Positions 14,048 to 14,999 of a stretch of DNA of 14,999 nt are shown here, piece after piece. The stretch lies in contig JAGGWI010000130.1 of the NCBI GenBank assembly GCA_021157505.1, positions 1 through 14,999 on the forward strand. The letters run 5' to 3'. The number at the start of each line of letters is the position of its first letter. Position 1 is the stretch's first letter. The notes under the pieces are model-generated. The model worked only from the letters and a program-made list of their open reading frames with translations. It was not told where the DNA came from and searched no databases. The stretch is from Desulfuromusa sp. GTDB taxonomy: Bacteria > Desulfobacterota > Desulfuromonadia > Desulfuromonadales > Geopsychrobacteraceae. The position numbers and the translations under genes were made by a program.

Positions 14048-14212
14048 AGGAGTCTGTCGGACACTACGGACTGAAGCGAAAATTTGGAGGTTTGAGAACA
14101 GTTTTTAGCTCGTTAGCAGGCTCATAGCCATAGCTATGGGGCAAAAAGGAGCTAAAAAGTGAGCCAAACAAACGGATTTACAGCCAGTTCATGGAGTGTC
14201 CGACAGACTCCT
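14048..14212. repeat. 165-base repeat with 18-bp inverted ends and nested palindromes
   Basis: The 18-base end at 14048-14065 is a perfect inverted copy of 14195-14212. Inside lie a 10-bp pair TTTTTAGCTC/GAGCTAAAAA (14102-14111 with 14149-14158), GGCTCA/TGAGCC (14119-14124 with 14160-14165), and a central 12-base palindrome CCATAGCTATGG (14128-14139). The ends share AGGAG-N2-TGTCGGAC with the 63-base repeat at 924-986. It encodes no protein. The form is that of a MITE or large REP-like element, inserted between the fabI stop and its terminator. In RNA the whole element could fold into one long hairpin. Confidence 0.8.
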
Positions 14213-14270
14213 AGTTATGCAGAAAATCTAAAAACCTGGGTACGCAACTCCAGCATATCTCCCCATTTTT

Positions 14271-14999
14271 TTAACCGGCAGCGATATTGAAACCAGCATC
14301 GACATAATGAATTTCACCAGTTACCCCGCTGGAAAGATCAGACAGCAGATAGAGCGCTGATTTACCAACCTCTTCCTGATTAACCAGTCGCTTCAACGGT
14401 GCACGTTCAACAGCAACGCTCAGTTTTTTCTTAAAATCAGCAATCCCGGCAGCAGCCAGAGTTCTGATCGGTCCGGCAGAAACAGCGTTAACCCGGATCC
14501 CCTGTTCACCCAGTTCGGCAGCCAGATAACGAACAGAAGATTCCAATGCCGCCTTAGCAACACCCATAACATTATAGGCAGGAACGGTACGAACCGAGCC
14601 AAGGTAGGTCATGGTAACAATACTGGCACCCTGCTGTAAAACCGGCAGCGCGCAGCGGGTCATGGAGACCAGAGAATAAGCACTGACATCGAGAGCCAGG
14701 CGGAAACCATCGCGACTGGTTTGACTGAAAGGACGCTTTAAATCATCACGATTAGCAAAAGCAATGGCGTGGACAACAAAATCGATCTTGCCCCACTGCT
14801 TCTCCAGCTCACTGAATACCGCAACCATTTCCTCTTCATTCTGCACATCGCAAGGGAGGATAATCGTAGAACCAAGACTTTCAGCCAGTGGTCGCACCCG
14901 CCGCTCCAACGCCTCATTCAAATAGGTAAAGGCCACTTCAGCCCCGGCAGCATGAAGCTGTTGAGCGACTCCCCAGGCAATGCTCTTATCGTTTGCAAC
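14271..14999 (-). CDS. fabI: enoyl-ACP reductase (NADH), FabI; 5' end beyond the window
   Basis: This short-chain-dehydrogenase-fold enzyme performs the last step of each fatty-acid elongation cycle, reducing enoyl-ACP with NAD(P)H. The visible 242 residues begin at VANDKSIAWG, so about 14 N-terminal residues, including part of the nucleotide-binding loop, lie outside. The FabI catalytic pattern is complete: TYLGSVRTVPAYNVMGVAK carries the two tyrosines and the lysine in the Y-x6-K arrangement (Tyr132, Tyr142, Lys149 of the visible part). NAVSAGPIRTLAAAGI follows, as in Escherichia coli FabI. An in-frame ATG at 14934-14936 is internal, not the start. The gene ends in TAA, followed by a repeat element and then a terminator. 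Confidence 0.95.
   Translation of the reverse strand, partial: VANDKSIAWGVAQQLHAAGAEVAFTYLNEALERRVRPLAESLGSTIILPCDVQNEEEMVAVFSELEKQWGKIDFVVHAIAFANRDDLKRPFSQTSRDGFRLALDVSAYSLVSMTRCALPVLQQGASIVTMTYLGSVRTVPAYNVMGVAKAALESSVRYLAAELGEQGIRVNAVSAGPIRTLAAAGIADFKKKLSVAVERAPLKRLVNQEEVGKSALYLLSDLSSGVTGEIHYVDAGFNIAAG

Noticed and set aside
14420..14602. A short minus-strand frame inside fabI.
   Set aside because: It overlaps the catalytic Y-x6-K region of FabI in another frame and has no support of its own.

Overview
The window looks like chromosomal core sequence from a Gram-negative bacterium of the Desulfuromonadales type (former Deltaproteobacteria; Geobacter/Desulfuromonas/Pelobacter relatives). This is inferred from an RNase E/G with a long basic tail, an HflX with a long N-terminal extension, a lipoprotein MltD-type transglycosylase, and a cytidylate-kinase-like protein with an AREFG motif. 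The genus is not established. Hand counts of a few lines give about 48-52% G+C in hflX but 35-45% in the nitrilase gene.

Layout. Positions 1-38 may hold the first codons of a minus-strand gene. A clear terminator follows, then a cytidylate-kinase-like gene (199-894, minus). The 470-base gap to 1364 contains a 63-base hairpin repeat, an extended -10 promoter and a structured leader with two tiny reading frames. It feeds the only long plus-strand gene, an RNase E/G homologue (1365-3902). That gene ends at a 15-bp-stem terminator shared with the convergent minus-strand genes. All remaining genes are on the minus strand. In coordinate order they are a gamma-glutamylcyclotransferase-like gene and a nitrilase (both AT-rich, probably acquired), a dynamin-like GTPase, cysteine synthase, an Smr-domain protein with a TPR membrane protein directly upstream, an MltD-like transglycosylase, HflX, and most of FabI, which runs off the right edge.

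Functional themes. Most genes are housekeeping: RNA decay (RNase E/G), ribosome rescue (HflX), fatty-acid elongation (FabI), cysteine synthesis, and peptidoglycan turnover (MltD). Transcription units are short. Good sigma-70-like promoters with TTGACT or similar -35 boxes and 17-base spacers precede cysK, the TPR-smr pair, mltD and the nitrilase. The nitrilase and GGCT-like genes look like an accessory insertion with no neighbours that explain their substrate.

Most unusual features. (1) The RNase E/G leader has tandem mini-ORFs. The stop of the first lies in a stem that can mask the SD of the second, and the stop of the second overlaps the rng start. (2) Two hairpin repeats of different length, about 13 kb apart, share terminal AGGAG-N2-TGTCGG(A/G)C sequence, suggesting a non-autonomous mobile repeat family. 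(3) The N-terminal domain of HflX carries a JAMM-like HTH...SxxD pattern. I see no defence system, CRISPR array, tRNA, rRNA, integrase or transposase gene.
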